A stretch of 64,000 bases of DNA from Acinetobacter calcoaceticus DSM 30006 = CIP 81.8 (GTDB taxonomy: Bacteria > Pseudomonadota > Gammaproteobacteria > Pseudomonadales > Moraxellaceae): assembly GCF_000368965.1 (NCBI RefSeq), contig NZ_KB849780.1, positions 2,552,091 through 2,616,090 on the forward strand. The letters run 5' to 3'. The notes below the pieces were generated by a model. The model was not told the origin of the DNA. It saw only the letters and a program-made list of their open reading frames with translations, and searched no databases. How positions within the stretch are numbered: the stretch's first letter is position 1; every line of letters starts with the position of its first letter. This document shows positions 61,647-64,000 of the stretch, piece after piece. The position numbers were made by a program, and so were the translations under genes.

Positions 61647-62016
61647 ATACAACCCCAAACAGTCGTTATTACCTACAAGGAGTAATAAGACATGATCAAT
61701 GATTTCTCATCAATCTCTTACAGTTTGAAGTACTGTGTATTTAAACACTGTACAGCTTCAATCTAATTCATATACCAAAACGCTTGATTCAGTTAATTTG
61801 CTAGTTCTCAATTAATTCCAAGATCAGAATTACTTCCTCTCTCTTCATTATTGAGTGAACAATTTATTTCAGACTCAATTTTGCCAATCTGTTAATGAAT
61901 AAACATGCCTTCGTCAGGTCATGCTTAATACCGTGATACTTAAATCACAGAAGTTAATAAACCAAGATTTAAATCTTTATTTACTAATTTCTGTAATCCG
62001 AACTTCTCTTAAGTTC
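61647..62016 (-). other. 16S-23S spacer, part between tRNA-Ala and 23S
   Basis: This 370 bp non-coding stretch holds the 5' strand of the 23S processing stem at its left edge and AT-rich leader sequence. I could not place a canonical boxA motif. No coding region or extra tRNA is seen. Confidence 0.8.
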
Positions 62017-62092
62017 TGGTGGAGACTAGGAGAGTCGAACTCCTGACCTCCTGCGTGCAAAGCAGGCGCTCTACCAACTAAGCTAAGTCCCC
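62017..62092 (-). tRNA. tRNA-Ala (anticodon TGC)
   Basis: 76 nt with encoded CCA. Acceptor stem GGGGACT/AGTCTCC, D-loop AGCTTAGTTGGTAGAGC, anticodon loop CTTTGCACG and T-arm GAGTTCGACTC. It is one of the two spacer tRNAs of the operon. Confidence 0.96.
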
Positions 62093-62148
62093 AGCTTACA
62101 TCATCAGTTATGTATCTTCTTTTCTATAACTTCAACCAGTCAAAGTCA

Positions 62149-62225
<77 letters not shown>

Positions 62226-62284
62226 TCAGATACATCTATGAAGAACAACTTGTTGTGGATTCTTACCAATCGTCAATCTTTCGT

Positions 62285-63822
<1,538 letters not shown>

Positions 63823-64000
63823 AAAATCATTTTGCACCTTATTAAAGACAAGGTGCCAATTCTGGCTCATCAATTTTCTGACTTAAATTTCGCTCAAATA
63901 AACTTCGAGTAATTTAAACCAATCAATCAATGATAATATTTCGATCAATCAATCAGTAAAAATCCACACAAGTTGTTCTTCATAATCTCTTAATGATCTT
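63823..64000 (-). other. Leader of the rRNA operon (partial)
   Basis: 178 bp of untranslated leader before 16S, cut by the window end; the promoters would lie beyond it. It contains the 5' strand of the 16S processing stem and repeated TGATTGATTGAT tracts near 63,920-63,955. No gene is present. Confidence 0.75.

Noticed and set aside
61850..61870. GAGTGAACAATTT in the rRNA spacer, similar to the desaturase operator half-site
   Set aside because: Only one half-site is present, in a transcribed spacer with no promoter nearby; probably chance.

Overview
The window is chromosomal DNA of an Acinetobacter, almost certainly A. baumannii or a close relative of the A. calcoaceticus-baumannii complex. 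The assignment rests on the gene order: a capsule (K) locus bounded by fklB/fkpA on one side and galU-ugd-gpi-gne1-pgm on the other, followed by murJ-ampD-nadC, a phosphocholine-specific phospholipase C, rph and a desaturase cluster, and ending in a 16S-Ile-Ala-23S-5S rRNA operon on the minus strand.

Capsule locus (1-26,133). Plus-strand genes wza-wzb-wzc export the capsule and control its polymerisation, with two FKBP-type prolyl isomerases downstream. From the 375 bp divergent region at 20,323-20,697 the other arm runs leftwards: gna-dgaA-dgaB-dgaC (UDP-GlcNAc3NAcA synthesis), an acyltransferase, a glycosyltransferase, wzx, wzy, two more glycosyltransferases, itrB with qhbB-qhbA-gdr (synthesis of UDP-QuiNAc4NAc and its transfer to undecaprenyl phosphate), then galU, ugd, gpi and gne1; pgm enters convergently at the window edge. 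The inferred K unit starts with QuiNAc4NAc, probably contains GlcNAc3NAcA, and with three added transferases would be about a tetrasaccharide, possibly O-acetylated. The middle of the locus (about 11-16.4 kb) is clearly more AT-rich than its flanks, as expected for exchanged serotype genes. The gene called ugd lacks the catalytic cysteine and several cofactor-binding residues of UDP-glucose dehydrogenases.

Flank (26,134-44,600). An AT-rich gene for an unrecognised secreted 404-residue protein sits between fkpA and murJ. Then come murJ and ampD (cell wall), nadC (NAD), a Tat-exported phospholipase C with a tiny lipoprotein gene in front of it, rph, and a desB-desC / desT fatty-acid desaturation module with a well-defined promoter embedded in three operator-like palindromes. 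A second TetR regulator, dsbA, the ubiG-mupP-yciK cluster, two RcnB-like secreted proteins and argA follow.

Right part (44,600-64,000). A sulfonate-use operon (two SsuA-type binding proteins, SsuD, SsuC, SsuB), a TetR regulator, a short nucleosidase, a TDT-family transporter, the ribF-ileS-lspA-fkpB group, an FMN reductase and a small ankyrin protein lead to the rRNA operon. No CRISPR array, complete insertion sequence or prophage was seen. The two most unusual observations are the secreted protein beside the capsule genes and the degenerate Ugd.
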